Below are positions 8,861-18,120 of a stretch of DNA of 64,000 nt, one piece after another. Below the pieces are notes generated by a model that had not been told where the DNA came from, searched no databases, and saw only the letters and a list, made by a program, of their open reading frames with translations. Both the position numbers and the translations under genes were made by a program. Each line of letters opens with the position of its first letter. The first letter of the stretch is position 1. This DNA is from Prochlorococcus sp. AG-347-I19 (GTDB taxonomy: Bacteria > Cyanobacteriota > Cyanobacteriia > PCC-6307 > Cyanobiaceae): assembly GCA_003279105.1 (NCBI GenBank), contig QCBO01000003.1:1-64000 (forward strand), written 5' to 3'.

Positions 8861-10405
8861 TTAGTCGGGCAATTTAAAACTGTTAATGTTTAACTTTGCA
8901 CCTATTTTGTGAGCGCATGCGTATCCACTAAAAGCAACTGCATTAAGGCCTTGACCAGGGAAGCATGAATCCCCTACACAATAAAGGTTTTGAATTTTTG
9001 TAGTGTTGAAAGGCATTGGCAAAAGTCCAAGCAATTTTTTACTGGGAATTGGCCCATAACTACCTTCATATCTTCCAAGAAACTTTTTATGAGTTTTAGG
9101 AGTACCAATTTCTTTGTGATCAATATTTTGTTCAAGATTAGGAAGAATAGTTGATATTTTTTCAACAAGAAAAGAAAAATATTTTTCTTTCTTTTGCAAA
9201 TATTCTTTCCTTGATAGGCCTGCCCATTCACTTATCGATGAAGGAGTAAATGCATGTATGATATGTTTACCTTCTGGAGCCAAAGACGAGTCAAGCAAAG
9301 TAGGTATAGAAACAAAAATAACTCCCTTTTCACTTTCTAATTCATCCCAATTTTCAACGATTATGTGATGACAATTAAAATTATCGGATATTAGATTTTT
9401 CTCTACTCCAAGGTGAATCGAAACAAAAGAAGGTGAGGGTTTATAAGTTTCTGACCACTTATATTCACTTTTTGGGACGTTTTTACTAGAAATTAATCCT
9501 TTAGTCTTATCTTTTAATCCAAATGTATCCCATCTAGTGGAGTTAGATACAATAATATTTGAATATATCTCTTCACCATTTGAGAGCTTAACTCCTACAG
9601 CCTTCTCATCCTTTAAGAGGATTTCAGTCACATTGGCTTTATATCTAACTTTTCCTCCTAATTTTTCAATTCCAGAAACAAACTTCTCTGCTATCCTTCC
9701 AACTCCCCCTTTTGGATAATTTATCCCCCCGGCATGCCTATCTGTAAATACCATTCCCGCATTAATCATAGGGGTTTTTAGAGCTGGCATTACAGACCAA
9801 CAAAAACATTCAATATCGATAAATTTTAAAAGTTCAGGATCTTTTATAAACTTTCTCGCAACATCTCCTGCATTTGCAGGTAACCATCTAGCTAATCCTA
9901 AACAGGATATTGGAGATTTAAAGAAAACTTTAAAAAGATAACTTGGATCCTCAATTGATAAAAGAGGCATTGAATCTAAACATTTAAATACACTTGCACA
10001 AGTATCATAGAATTTCTTGATACCTTTTTTTTCGTTGGGGAAACTAGCTGATAATTTGCTTATAAATTGCTCATAATTTTTATCTACAGAAATATTAAAG
10101 TTATGTGGTAAGTGATATTCAAGTTGAACAGGATCGGGAATAGTTTCACATTTTTCATTCACATCTTTCAAAGCACGAGTTAATAAATTGGTATAGCCTT
10201 TTTTTCCAAATCCAAAAATCATTGAAGCCCCTACATCAAAGGTATAGCCTTTTCTCTTAAAAGAGCCTCCACTTCCGCCTGGAATAACATATTTTTCAAG
10301 AACTAATACTCGTGCCCCCTTAGCTGCTAATTGTGATGCTGTTACTAAACCTCCAATTCCTGAGCCAATAATAATTGCATCGAAGTTTTCCTTATTTAAT
10401 TCCAT
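8861..10405 (-). CDS. crtH: Carotenoid isomerase CrtH (CRTISO)
   Basis: This 514-residue FAD/NAD(P)-binding protein has the dinucleotide motif GSGIGGL at residues 14-20, the phytoene-desaturase-family segment LEKYVIPGGSGGSFKRKGY, and the C-terminal FAD-contact motif LYCVGDSCFPGQGL. CrtH converts poly-cis-lycopene (prolycopene) to all-trans lycopene at the membrane. Length and overall sequence fit CrtH better than CrtP or CrtQ. It lies 24 bp downstream of trmFO in the same direction. Confidence 0.9.
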   Translation of the reverse strand: MELNKENFDAIIIGSGIGGLVTASQLAAKGARVLVLEKYVIPGGSGGSFKRKGYTFDVGASMIFGFGKKGYTNLLTRALKDVNEKCETIPDPVQLEYHLPHNFNISVDKNYEQFISKLSASFPNEKKGIKKFYDTCASVFKCLDSMPLLSIEDPSYLFKVFFKSPISCLGLARWLPANAGDVARKFIKDPELLKFIDIECFCWSVMPALKTPMINAGMVFTDRHAGGINYPKGGVGRIAEKFVSGIEKLGGKVRYKANVTEILLKDEKAVGVKLSNGEEIYSNIIVSNSTRWDTFGLKDKTKGLISSKNVPKSEYKWSETYKPSPSFVSIHLGVEKNLISDNFNCHHIIVENWDELESEKGVIFVSIPTLLDSSLAPEGKHIIHAFTPSSISEWAGLSRKEYLQKKEKYFSFLVEKISTILPNLEQNIDHKEIGTPKTHKKFLGRYEGSYGPIPSKKLLGLLPMPFNTTKIQNLYCVGDSCFPGQGLNAVAFSGYACAHKIGAKLNINSFKLPD

Positions 10406-10429
10406 TTTTTGGATCTTTGATAATTCATT

Positions 10430-11842
10430 TTAGTAAATTTTGCTAAGTAAGTAGTCCTTATCAAAACAAGAATCTAATTTATTTTTAAAGTCATTCAAGG
10501 CTTCTGTAGATCTTTCTTGATAAGCTTTGTACCTTAATCTTTTATCTTTTATTCTTTTAGTTAGTTCTGGAACCAAACCAAATGAAGCAGGCATTGGTTG
10601 GAATTTATTCTTTTTCTGATTAGATAATATTTGATTTTTGTTACTGATATAATTCATTAGAGAACCGATCATTGATTGCTCAGGAAAACATACTGGTTTT
10701 TTACCCTTAGCTAATAAAGATGCATTTATTCCTGCAAGCAAGCCCCCTGCTGCTGCGGCTGCATAACCTTCCGTCCCTGTTATTTGACCCGCAGCAAAAA
10801 GGTTTTCTCTTTTCATAAATTGCAATGTCGGTAAAAGTAATTTTGGAGATTCTAAAAAAGTATTTCTATGCATTACTCCAAAACGTACAAACTCAGCCTT
10901 TTCTAAACCAGGAATCAACCTAAATATTCTTTTTTGCTCAGGCCATTTGAGGTTAGTTTGAAAACCTACCATATTTAGCAATTTTCCTTCTAAATCTTCT
11001 TTCCTTAATTGGACAACTGCATGAGGTCGCTTTTTTAATCTATTTTCCCTATCAAATAAATCTCCCCATTTTGGATTCCACAAACCAATAGATTTCAATG
11101 GTCCGTACCTCATTGTATCAACTCCTCTTCTAGCAATTTCTTCAATTGGCAAGCAAGCTTCAAAGAAATTAGCTGATTCTTTCTCAAAGTCTTTTAAATT
11201 AGCTTGCTCCCCTTTTATTAGTTCATTTCTGAAATGGATGTAATCATTTTTATCCATAGGACAATTAAAATATGCCGGATCTCCTTTGTCGTACCTACTA
11301 GCTTTAAATACGATATCTTGATCAATAGTATCTCCATATATAATTGGACTAGCGGCATCAAAAAAATGACAAGCATCGATACCTGTAAAAGCTTGAATTT
11401 TATAGAACAATTCATCAGCAGTTAATGGACCTGTTGCGAGTATCGTTATATTTTCTTTGCTTGGGAGATCCAATTGTTCAAATTTCTTAATTTCAATTAA
11501 AGGATGATTAGATAGAGTATCAGTTAAAGCGATACTAAATTTTGATCTATCAACCGCTAAAGCGCCTCCAGCTGGTACAGCAAATTTGTCTGCTGTTTGA
11601 ACTATCAATGATTTAAAAATTCTAAGTTCTTTTTGCAATAAACCTGCAGCTCTATCAGGACTTAAAGCTCCAAAACTATTACTACAAACCAATTCTCCAA
11701 ATTCGCCAGTATGATGAGCTGGAGTTGATTTGTTAGGTCTCATTTCAACTAGTTTTACTGGTACACCAAAATTTGCTATTTGCCAAGCAGCTTCTGATCC
11801 TGCAAGACCAGCACCAATAACTATTACTTCTTTATCTACCAA
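10430..11842 (-). CDS. trmFO: tRNA (uracil-54-C5) methyltransferase TrmFO
   Basis: TrmFO uses FAD and methylenetetrahydrofolate to make ribothymidine at tRNA position 54. The 470-residue protein has the FAD loop [13 protein letters not shown] from residue 8, the family segment [22 protein letters not shown] with the catalytic-type Cys at 53, and a C-terminal [12 protein letters not shown] block. The start is TTG at 11842. The same frame meets the psbY stop three codons upstream, so no longer start is possible apart from the two codons between. It follows psbY in the same direction and precedes crtH. Confidence 0.93.
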   Translation of the reverse strand: MVDKEVIVIGAGLAGSEAAWQIANFGVPVKLVEMRPNKSTPAHHTGEFGELVCSNSFGALSPDRAAGLLQKELRIFKSLIVQTADKFAVPAGGALAVDRSKFSIALTDTLSNHPLIEIKKFEQLDLPSKENITILATGPLTADELFYKIQAFTGIDACHFFDAASPIIYGDTIDQDIVFKASRYDKGDPAYFNCPMDKNDYIHFRNELIKGEQANLKDFEKESANFFEACLPIEEIARRGVDTMRYGPLKSIGLWNPKWGDLFDRENRLKKRPHAVVQLRKEDLEGKLLNMVGFQTNLKWPEQKRIFRLIPGLEKAEFVRFGVMHRNTFLESPKLLLPTLQFMKRENLFAAGQITGTEGYAAAAAGGLLAGINASLLAKGKKPVCFPEQSMIGSLMNYISNKNQILSNQKKNKFQPMPASFGLVPELTKRIKDKRLRYKAYQERSTEALNDFKNKLDSCFDKDYLLSKIY

Positions 11843-11848
11843 ATTGGA

Positions 11849-11965
11849 TTAATCCTTACCCAAAAAGTCCCTATTGAATTGCTCTCTTGCCGGTTTTTGT
11901 ATATTGAATATAACCCAAGCTAAGGCCGCGATAATGGGGGCAAAAACTACGATTGTTCTAAGCAT
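11849..11965 (-). CDS. psbY: Photosystem II protein PsbY
   Basis: A 38-residue single-span protein begins [17 protein letters not shown] and ends with a charged tail ([12 protein letters not shown]). The [18 protein letters not shown] span is characteristic of PsbY, a small subunit at the edge of photosystem II near cytochrome b559. It lies directly upstream of trmFO with only six bases between its stop codon and the trmFO TTG, in the same reading frame. Confidence 0.88.
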
Positions 11966-12122
11966 TTTAGAAATCCTATTGTTAATTAAATCATTTTAAC
12001 TTTTAACTGTAATTTTAGAGAGAAATTTTAATTTTTTATTTTATAAGTTAAGAATTGTTTTTCTATTGTTCAACTTGAGATAAAAAGTTGTTTTTTTCAC
12101 CTTAAAAAGGGATAATTCCATA

Positions 12123-12230
12123 TGTACTCAATTTTACAAAATGGGTCGCTAGCTCAGCGGTAGAGCATCCGGCTTTTAACCGGCTGGTCCTGAGTTCGAA
12201 TCTCAGGCGACCCACTTTTAATTGAGTACA
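12123..12230 (+). repeat. 11-bp inverted repeat bracketing tRNA-Lys
   Basis: TGTACTCAATT at 12123-12133 is perfectly complementary to AATTGAGTACA at 12220-12230, with the tRNA between. In a precursor transcript the leader and trailer would pair and extend the acceptor stem. This could guide or delay end processing. Confidence 0.7.
12143..12214 (+). tRNA. tRNA-Lys (UUU)
   Basis: This 72-nt cloverleaf has acceptor arms GGGTCGC and GCGACCC, D arm GCTC/GAGC, anticodon loop CTTTTAA (anticodon TTT), T arm CTGAG/CTCAG with the TTCGAAT loop, and discriminator A. One mismatch (T-C) closes the anticodon stem. CCA is not encoded in full. Confidence 0.97.
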
Positions 12231-12328
12231 CCTTCTTAAAATGAAAGACAATAGATCCAAAATTTCAAATAAAGGTATCTTCCTAATTGTGTAGCTTTAA
12301 ATTTCTTCTTTCAATTCTTAAGCGTCAT

Positions 12329-12338
12329 GGGGGGGGGG
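12329..12338 (+). repeat. G10 homopolymer
   Basis: Ten consecutive G residues stand out sharply in this AT-rich intergenic region between tRNA-Lys and an hli gene. It could be length-variable, or could be an assembly uncertainty. Confidence 0.8.
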
Positions 12339-12430
12339 ATTATTACTTTATACATTTTTGTAGCAATTCTGTACAAATTAGGCATTTTTTTAAAAAAATC
12401 ATCAAATTACTCAAAAAAACTAAAAATTAC

Positions 12431-12460
12431 TTTACAAAGCTTCATAAATCCTGTTACAAT
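12431..12460 (+). promoter_or_regulatory. Putative hli promoter or HLR1-like half-sites
   Basis: TTTACAAA (12431-12438) and GTTACAAT (12453-12460) lie upstream of the hli gene at 12489. They can be read as a sigma-70 promoter (TTTACA, 18 bp, TACAAT). They can also be read as two widely spaced half-sites of the RpaB high-light element HLR1, (G/T)TTACA(T/A)(T/A). Sequence alone does not separate these readings. Confidence 0.4.
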
Positions 12461-12488
12461 AATTTATATAATTAACTAATTTTTTATC

Positions 12489-12596
12489 ATGACTCCTGAA
12501 GCAGAACGTTTTAACGGTTGGGCAGCAATGTTAGGTTTCGTTGCAGCAGTTGGTGCATATGTAACTACTGGACAAATCATTCCTGGCTGGTTTTAA
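12489..12596 (+). CDS. hli: High-light-inducible protein (Hli), short form
   Basis: This 35-residue protein is one chlorophyll-binding helix: EAERFNGWAAMLGFVAAVG followed by TTGQIIPGWF. It keeps the Glu and Asn of the hli motif, but the usual Arg is Trp (NGW in place of NGR). Hli proteins bind chlorophyll and carotenoid and protect photosystems under excess light. A long hairpin with a T-tract follows at 12667-12723. Confidence 0.9.
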   Translation: MTPEAERFNGWAAMLGFVAAVGAYVTTGQIIPGWF

Positions 12597-12666
12597 ATTT
12601 CATTCACAGCGAATTTAAATACATTACAAGCATCAATTACCTAATCTAATTGATTTAAAAAATATC

Positions 12667-12723
12667 CTCAAATGTTTGGATTTTAAGTATTTAACTTATA
12701 ATCCAACTTTTGAGTTTTTTTTT
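12667..12723 (+). terminator. Rho-independent terminator after hli
   Basis: CTCAAA and TTGGATT on the left pair with AATCCAA and TTTTGAG on the right to form a long hairpin, followed by nine T residues (12715-12723). It is oriented to end the hli transcript. Confidence 0.7.
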
Positions 12724-12889
12724 GAAATTATTTTATAACCAAAATTATTAGCCAAAAGCCTAAATATCCATCGGAAGGATAATCATAATAGGTGTCCTAA
12801 CAATAATAAATCACCATTTTGTTCGATATGTATTTCTAGTTTTCTTAAAGAAGCGCCATTGAACAAATTTTTTCTCTAAATTTAATAGT

Positions 12890-13018
12890 TCAAAGTTTCT
12901 TTTTATCTATATTATCCAAGCATGTAGAACATAATAAGTGGCCTTTTTTTCTCCAAAATGTTTTTGTTGATCTTTCTATATCTTTTCTACATATTAAACA
13001 TTTAAAAATTGGAGACAT
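12890..13018 (-). CDS. Small zinc-ribbon-like protein
   Basis: This 42-residue basic protein begins MSPIFKCLICRKDIERS and carries CLIC (C7, C10) and CSTC (C30, C33), the spacing of a four-Cys zinc finger. No function is assigned. It is intact from ATG to stop and lies alone between the hli terminator and the porin terminator. Confidence 0.6.
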   Translation of the reverse strand: MSPIFKCLICRKDIERSTKTFWRKKGHLLCSTCLDNIDKKKL

Positions 13019-13140
13019 TCAAATCATCATTCAGAATAAGAGTTTTCCTTCTGATTATTAAAATAGAAGATAACTAAACACATAATAATAAAATTAATTT
13101 ACAGAGCCTATTAATTTAAAAACTTTTTATTTTATATGGT

Positions 13141-14150
13141 AAAAAAGTTAATTAATTTTAGAAATTTCCAAAAAAAAAAAGATCTGCTATAAAGCAGATC
13201 TTTCTTTGTGTGTAGTTTTTTCTAATTAAGTAATTAGAAAGAGAATGAAGTTTTAACAGCTATTCCTGTTAGATCATCACCATCTGTCTCTTGGATAAAG
13301 ATACCAGGTTGAATAGTCATGGCATCATTTACTGGATAAGTGTAAGACGCTTCATATACAAGATACTCAGTTACAGAGTCAGCATAAAGTTGATCAGTTG
13401 CTGCAGCAATGTTTACTGAACCAGGGCCAACTTCTGGGAAAGATAAACCAAAGAAGTAACCAGATTTTTCAGTAGTTCCGTCATCTGAAGTTTCGAAACC
13501 AACGCTTAAGCTTGCTAAATCAAAGGTGTAGTAACCGTTAACACCCCAGAATGATGTTGAATCAGTGCCTTCTCCCATATCATCAGATACGTATGCAACT
13601 GCTACTCCGTAATCATCTGTTGAATAAGCAGCATTAATACCGAATGCATCAGCATTATCACCTAGGATTTCACTTTGTCCGGATGTTATTCCACCAGCTA
13701 GTGAGAATCCAGAATCAAATGCATAACCTAAAGCTGCAGTAACACCTTTACCACTTGCACCCATAGAGTTACCAGTACCACAGTCATCTGGTGTCATATC
13801 AGTGAATGAACTATAAGTACAAGCTCCTGTAAAAGCAGTACTTAGGTCAGTTGAATCACCAACAACCATTGTTGCTCCACCAACAGGGAATGAATAAGTA
13901 ACACCATCAACAGTTAGGCTAGTTCCAGTGTCGAAACCCATTTTTCCACCCATAGTGGATGCTGTTGCACTACCGTTATCAATAGCTATATCTAGTGAAT
14001 CTTCACCTGTGAAACTTGTTGATAAACCGATGTTGAATTGGAAATCGAAACTTGTTGACTCTAGAGAATCAGTTCCAACGTCTCCAGCACCATCTACAGC
14101 ACCTAAAACAGTGTCAACGCTAAATGATGCAGTAGTTGTTTCTGAGAAAC
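13141..14150. repeat. Long direct repeat, copy 1 (porin 3' part plus terminator)
   Basis: About 1.0 kb here matches 16367-17374. The one difference I see is a poly-A run (11 versus 9 A) beside the terminator. Identity begins just past the terminator and stops abruptly inside the porin coding region after GAGAAAC (14150), where the N-terminal halves diverge. This pattern indicates a very recent duplication or gene conversion. Confidence 0.9.
13178..13203 (-). terminator. Terminator of porin copy 1
   Basis: GATCTGC and GCAGATC form a perfect stem (13181-13200), extended by flanking A/T pairs. On the minus strand it is followed by a run of eleven T residues, ending the porin gene at 13234. Confidence 0.9.
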
Positions 14151-14367
14151 CAATATCAGAGCTTCCACTATCAACTAGACCTTCTCCGCCAGCAATTAAA
14201 GGGTTATACTTTGGTTCATCATTTTCAAATGCATTAGCGAGATCTAACTGATCTGGATTAGAGTATTTTGAGATATCGTTTAAGCTTGCTTCGCCAGCAG
14301 ACACAGAAAATGGGGCTAATAGCCCAATCGTTGCTGGTGCTACTAACAAGCTCTTAAAAAGCTTCAT
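13234..14367 (-). CDS. Outer-membrane porin-like protein, copy 1
   Basis: This 377-residue protein has an N-terminal signal peptide (MKLFKSLLVAPATIGLLAPF, cleavage near SAG), a short variable segment (25-80), then alternating beta-strand sequence typical of a cyanobacterial porin barrel, ending in the aromatic terminus KTSFSF expected for outer-membrane insertion. It probably forms a channel for small solutes. A GAGGAA ribosome site precedes the ATG. From FSETTTASF onward it is identical to the second copy at 16458; only the region before that differs. Confidence 0.85.
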   Translation of the reverse strand: MKLFKSLLVAPATIGLLAPFSVSAGEASLNDISKYSNPDQLDLANAFENDEPKYNPLIAGGEGLVDSGSSDIGFSETTTASFSVDTVLGAVDGAGDVGTDSLESTSFDFQFNIGLSTSFTGEDSLDIAIDNGSATASTMGGKMGFDTGTSLTVDGVTYSFPVGGATMVVGDSTDLSTAFTGACTYSSFTDMTPDDCGTGNSMGASGKGVTAALGYAFDSGFSLAGGITSGQSEILGDNADAFGINAAYSTDDYGVAVAYVSDDMGEGTDSTSFWGVNGYYTFDLASLSVGFETSDDGTTEKSGYFFGLSFPEVGPGSVNIAAATDQLYADSVTEYLVYEASYTYPVNDAMTIQPGIFIQETDGDDLTGIAVKTSFSF

Positions 14368-14470
14368 AAAAATTCCTCACACAATTTAAGGTATTTTAAA
14401 GGTAATGCATTTGCCTAGAATTAACAACCACCAGTAGACAAAATTCGAGCTGGCCTTTATTTAGAAACAA

Positions 14471-16318
14471 TTAGCTATATGAAATCTTATCTCCAAGGAT
14501 TTTATTGGTTTTAATAATTTCAATTGAAGGTTCCAAAAGTTCTTTATATTCTTTCCAGATTCCTATGGAAGAGGAATAAAATTTCTTTCTTATTTGAGCG
14601 CTACTTGCAGTGTGTACATTTCTTTTGTTTTGATGGGGTGAAAGATATTTTTCGTCCCAATCCCAATCAAGCCAATTTATTATCCCAGGTATAACATCAT
14701 TAGGATTTTCAATTAAGTCCTCATAGTAATAATCATAAATATTTTCACCATATTTGATTTTATATTCCTCTATGGTTTCAAAATAGTGCACATATAAACT
14801 TGAAATATCAGTCAAAGAGAAAGAGAAAGTCTGTTTTAAGAAGTTTGCTCTGTATATTGATAAAATATTATCAAGAGGATTTCTTATGCAATTAATTATT
14901 TTTGCTTTAGGGAAAAAATTAGAAATAACAGCACAGTACATATAATTAAATAAACTTTTGTCGGTGTAAATGGTAGATGATTGGAATTGATTTATAACTT
15001 TTTTTTTGTATAAGACATAAACATCCTCAAAATTTTCAGCTTCCTTTATGGACTCCTCTAAAAAATTAACCTCACCCATATCAGTTACTTCAGGATTTAA
15101 ACTCAATATATTTTCCAGTAAAGTGCTCCCTGACCTTGGCATTCCAACAATGAATATATAATTAGAAGAATTCTTGAAATGTTTATTTTTTGAATTTTTA
15201 ATTTTTAGTGATCTATAAAATTCAGTATGTTTTATCTTCAAACTTAAATCAGATTTTTTATACTTCATACTTTCTTCGTTTGCAATTTTAAGATATCTTG
15301 CACTTTCTTTAAATTTTCCTTCTTTATGTAGCAAATTTGAGATTGCAAAAGCTGCGTAGATTTTTGAGTTTGGATTGAGATCCTCTAGTTTTGTATTTAA
15401 TAAAAAATTCAATTCATTTCTATGATTCTTAAAATCATAAATCTCAGACAATTCATAAAAACTATTGAAATCAAATTTATTTCTCGAAATAATTAATAAG
15501 TTAGTCTCAATAGCAAGTTCAAGCTGTCCTGAATTTCTATAGAAACTTGATAAATTCTTATAAAAAGGCATGAAATTAGGCGATAGATTTAATCCCTTTT
15601 TTAGTATTTGTATACTTTTAGTTAATTGATTCATATCGCTATAAACAATACTCAGATTTAAATACGCCAATTCAAATCCCGGATATTTTTTGATTAATTT
15701 TAAAAGAAGAATTTCTGCTTCTTCATACTTCCTTTTTTTTAAGAATGCATCTGCCAGGAGAATATTTATTCTTATTTCTTTATTTTTATCATTTTTAATT
15801 CTATTATTGTTATTTAGATCCTCCAAGATATATAAAGCCTTATCAATATTTAACTTATTGATGTAAATCTCAGACTTTAGTAGTTTATAAATATCATTAT
15901 TTGTCGATAATTTAATAGCTTTATCTATATAAACTAATGCATAATCTAAGTTTCTCGAAGCAAAGTACAAAAGAGCCAAATTATAAAGTAAATCTCCATG
16001 ATTAGGATCAATTTTTTTTGCCTTTAGAAGTACTTTTTCTGCGTCCTTGAAATTATTCTCAATCTTCAATATTTCGGCTAATAAAATATAAGGTTTAATT
16101 GATGATGGGAATTTACTAATTAAATTGAGAAATACTCTTTTTGCTAAATTAAAATTTTTTAAATCTCTACAAAATAAACCATAAGCATAGAGTAAATCAA
16201 AAGAATCATTATTTGATTTTAATAACACTTGATATAACTGATTTGCCTCTAAAGAATTTCCTGCTTTTTGTTTTATTTTTGCTTCTTCAATTTTTTTTAA
16301 TAAATCAATTTTTTTCAA
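14471..16318 (-). CDS. TPR-sulfotransferase fusion protein
   Basis: Residues 1 to about 370 are tandem tetratricopeptide repeats (for example the block ending HGDLLYNLALLYF). From 389 a sulfotransferase domain begins with the PAPS 5'-phosphosulfate loop VGMPRSGSTLLEN (391-403), and later has CIRNPLDNILSIYRANF, the 3'-phosphate-binding block. It likely transfers sulfate from PAPS to a protein or glycan. It is flanked on both sides by the porin direct repeat and has the same orientation, as if it were inserted cargo. Confidence 0.85.
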   Translation of the reverse strand: MKKIDLLKKIEEAKIKQKAGNSLEANQLYQVLLKSNNDSFDLLYAYGLFCRDLKNFNLAKRVFLNLISKFPSSIKPYILLAEILKIENNFKDAEKVLLKAKKIDPNHGDLLYNLALLYFASRNLDYALVYIDKAIKLSTNNDIYKLLKSEIYINKLNIDKALYILEDLNNNNRIKNDKNKEIRINILLADAFLKKRKYEEAEILLLKLIKKYPGFELAYLNLSIVYSDMNQLTKSIQILKKGLNLSPNFMPFYKNLSSFYRNSGQLELAIETNLLIISRNKFDFNSFYELSEIYDFKNHRNELNFLLNTKLEDLNPNSKIYAAFAISNLLHKEGKFKESARYLKIANEESMKYKKSDLSLKIKHTEFYRSLKIKNSKNKHFKNSSNYIFIVGMPRSGSTLLENILSLNPEVTDMGEVNFLEESIKEAENFEDVYVLYKKKVINQFQSSTIYTDKSLFNYMYCAVISNFFPKAKIINCIRNPLDNILSIYRANFLKQTFSFSLTDISSLYVHYFETIEEYKIKYGENIYDYYYEDLIENPNDVIPGIINWLDWDWDEKYLSPHQNKRNVHTASSAQIRKKFYSSSIGIWKEYKELLEPSIEIIKTNKILGDKISYS

Positions 16319-16366
16319 TATATTTAATTTATTTTTCTTTCATTATAGTTTCTTAAAGTGTTAAAT

Positions 16367-17374
16367 AAAAAAGTTAATTAATTTTAGAAATTTCCAAAAA
16401 AAAAGATCTGCTATAAAGCAGATCTTTCTTTGTGTGTAGTTTTTTCTAATTAAGTAATTAGAAAGAGAATGAAGTTTTAACAGCTATTCCTGTTAGATCA
16501 TCACCATCTGTCTCTTGGATAAAGATACCAGGTTGAATAGTCATGGCATCATTTACTGGATAAGTGTAAGACGCTTCATATACAAGATACTCAGTTACAG
16601 AGTCAGCATAAAGTTGATCAGTTGCTGCAGCAATGTTTACTGAACCAGGGCCAACTTCTGGGAAAGATAAACCAAAGAAGTAACCAGATTTTTCAGTAGT
16701 TCCGTCATCTGAAGTTTCGAAACCAACGCTTAAGCTTGCTAAATCAAAGGTGTAGTAACCGTTAACACCCCAGAATGATGTTGAATCAGTGCCTTCTCCC
16801 ATATCATCAGATACGTATGCAACTGCTACTCCGTAATCATCTGTTGAATAAGCAGCATTAATACCGAATGCATCAGCATTATCACCTAGGATTTCACTTT
16901 GTCCGGATGTTATTCCACCAGCTAGTGAGAATCCAGAATCAAATGCATAACCTAAAGCTGCAGTAACACCTTTACCACTTGCACCCATAGAGTTACCAGT
17001 ACCACAGTCATCTGGTGTCATATCAGTGAATGAACTATAAGTACAAGCTCCTGTAAAAGCAGTACTTAGGTCAGTTGAATCACCAACAACCATTGTTGCT
17101 CCACCAACAGGGAATGAATAAGTAACACCATCAACAGTTAGGCTAGTTCCAGTGTCGAAACCCATTTTTCCACCCATAGTGGATGCTGTTGCACTACCGT
17201 TATCAATAGCTATATCTAGTGAATCTTCACCTGTGAAACTTGTTGATAAACCGATGTTGAATTGGAAATCGAAACTTGTTGACTCTAGAGAATCAGTTCC
17301 AACGTCTCCAGCACCATCTACAGCACCTAAAACAGTGTCAACGCTAAATGATGCAGTAGTTGTTTCTGAGAAAC
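16367..17374. repeat. Long direct repeat, copy 2
   Basis: This is the partner of 13141-14150 in the same orientation. It covers the shared terminator and the C-terminal porin barrel. The two copies bracket the TPR-sulfotransferase gene, so one crossover between them would delete it and leave a single hybrid porin. Confidence 0.9.
16402..16427 (-). terminator. Terminator of porin copy 2
   Basis: The hairpin is identical to the one at 13178-13203 (GATCTGC stem, 16405-16424), with a nine-T tract on the minus strand. Confidence 0.9.
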
Positions 17375-17549
17375 TACCAGCTTCAAAGTTGTTTAGCCTA
17401 GCTTCTAGACCGTCTACACGGCTATTTGTAACTGCAATTTCTTCTGCAGCATTGAAGTCATTAATAGTGACTTCATTCGCAGTCGCTGCAATAGGGGCTA
17501 AAAGTCCTAATGTTGCAGGAGCTACGAGTAAGCTCTTAAAAAGCTTCAT
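16458..17549 (-). CDS. Outer-membrane porin-like protein, copy 2
   Basis: I place the start at the ATG at 17549, which has a GAGGAA ribosome site 7 bp upstream and begins the signal peptide MKLFKSLLVAPATLGLLAP; the frame extends 21 codons further but without a signal-like start. The 363-residue protein has a short predicted coiled coil (SRVDGLEARLNNFEAG) where copy 1 has a Gly/Pro-rich linker, then the identical beta barrel. The two genes thus encode the same channel on different N-terminal segments. Confidence 0.85.
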   Translation of the reverse strand: MKLFKSLLVAPATLGLLAPIAATANEVTINDFNAAEEIAVTNSRVDGLEARLNNFEAGSFSETTTASFSVDTVLGAVDGAGDVGTDSLESTSFDFQFNIGLSTSFTGEDSLDIAIDNGSATASTMGGKMGFDTGTSLTVDGVTYSFPVGGATMVVGDSTDLSTAFTGACTYSSFTDMTPDDCGTGNSMGASGKGVTAALGYAFDSGFSLAGGITSGQSEILGDNADAFGINAAYSTDDYGVAVAYVSDDMGEGTDSTSFWGVNGYYTFDLASLSVGFETSDDGTTEKSGYFFGLSFPEVGPGSVNIAAATDQLYADSVTEYLVYEASYTYPVNDAMTIQPGIFIQETDGDDLTGIAVKTSFSF

Positions 17550-17730
17550 AAATTTCCTCACACGAAATTTAAAGTACACCTCAAGATAGTGTATTTGGGT
17601 ATACAAAATCAAGTGTTAACGGATACATTTTTGAATAATATGTGCCACTTTTTAAAGTTATACAATCAGTTAAAGTTTATGTAGGTGGTGTATTCGTTTT
17701 GAATTTTTACTAAATTGTTGATTTCAAAAT

Positions 17731-17895
17731 TTATATTTTTTTGGAAATTTTAAAAGAAACTTTCTCAGTTTTGTATTTTTTCTTCTTTTTATTATCAACT
17801 GCGTCTACATACCATCCAGAAGCTAGTCTAGTGTCAATTTCCTCGTAGCTTTCTTTTTGATTTAACTTACTTAGGGATTTCTTTTTATAATCCAT
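17731..17895 (-). CDS. Small basic protein, unknown
   Basis: This is a 54-residue Lys-rich protein beginning MDYKKKSLSKLNQKES, with the motif RLASGWYVDAVDNKKKKK. It has no signal or membrane segment. The frame is clean from ATG to stop in an otherwise stop-dense region, but no family is recognised. Confidence 0.5.
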   Translation of the reverse strand: MDYKKKSLSKLNQKESYEEIDTRLASGWYVDAVDNKKKKKYKTEKVSFKISKKI

Positions 17896-18120
17896 AACTG
17901 TAATATATTTACTTTAATAAAAAAAATATAGCATTTAAATATAATTTGAGCAGTAAATTAGTTAAGTTAAAAATATTAATAGGATTTAAATAAATTATTT
18001 TCTTTTGGGTTTTACTTATCTGAAATCTTTAGAAAAAAGAAAAAAAACTTTTTTTCCCCTCAACAAAAAAAATTAATAGTTATATTTTATTAAATTTAAA
18101 CCTGAGGAGCACAAGGTCAA

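Noticed and set aside
12287-12475. Plus-strand 62-codon frame through the G10 tract
   Set aside because: Low-complexity composition, no start with a ribosome site, and it depends on the homopolymer length; it overlaps the hli promoter region.
13928-14251. Plus-strand frames antisense to the porin genes (also 17152-17589)
   Set aside because: Shadow frames of the porin coding sequence; they merely repeat because the porins do.
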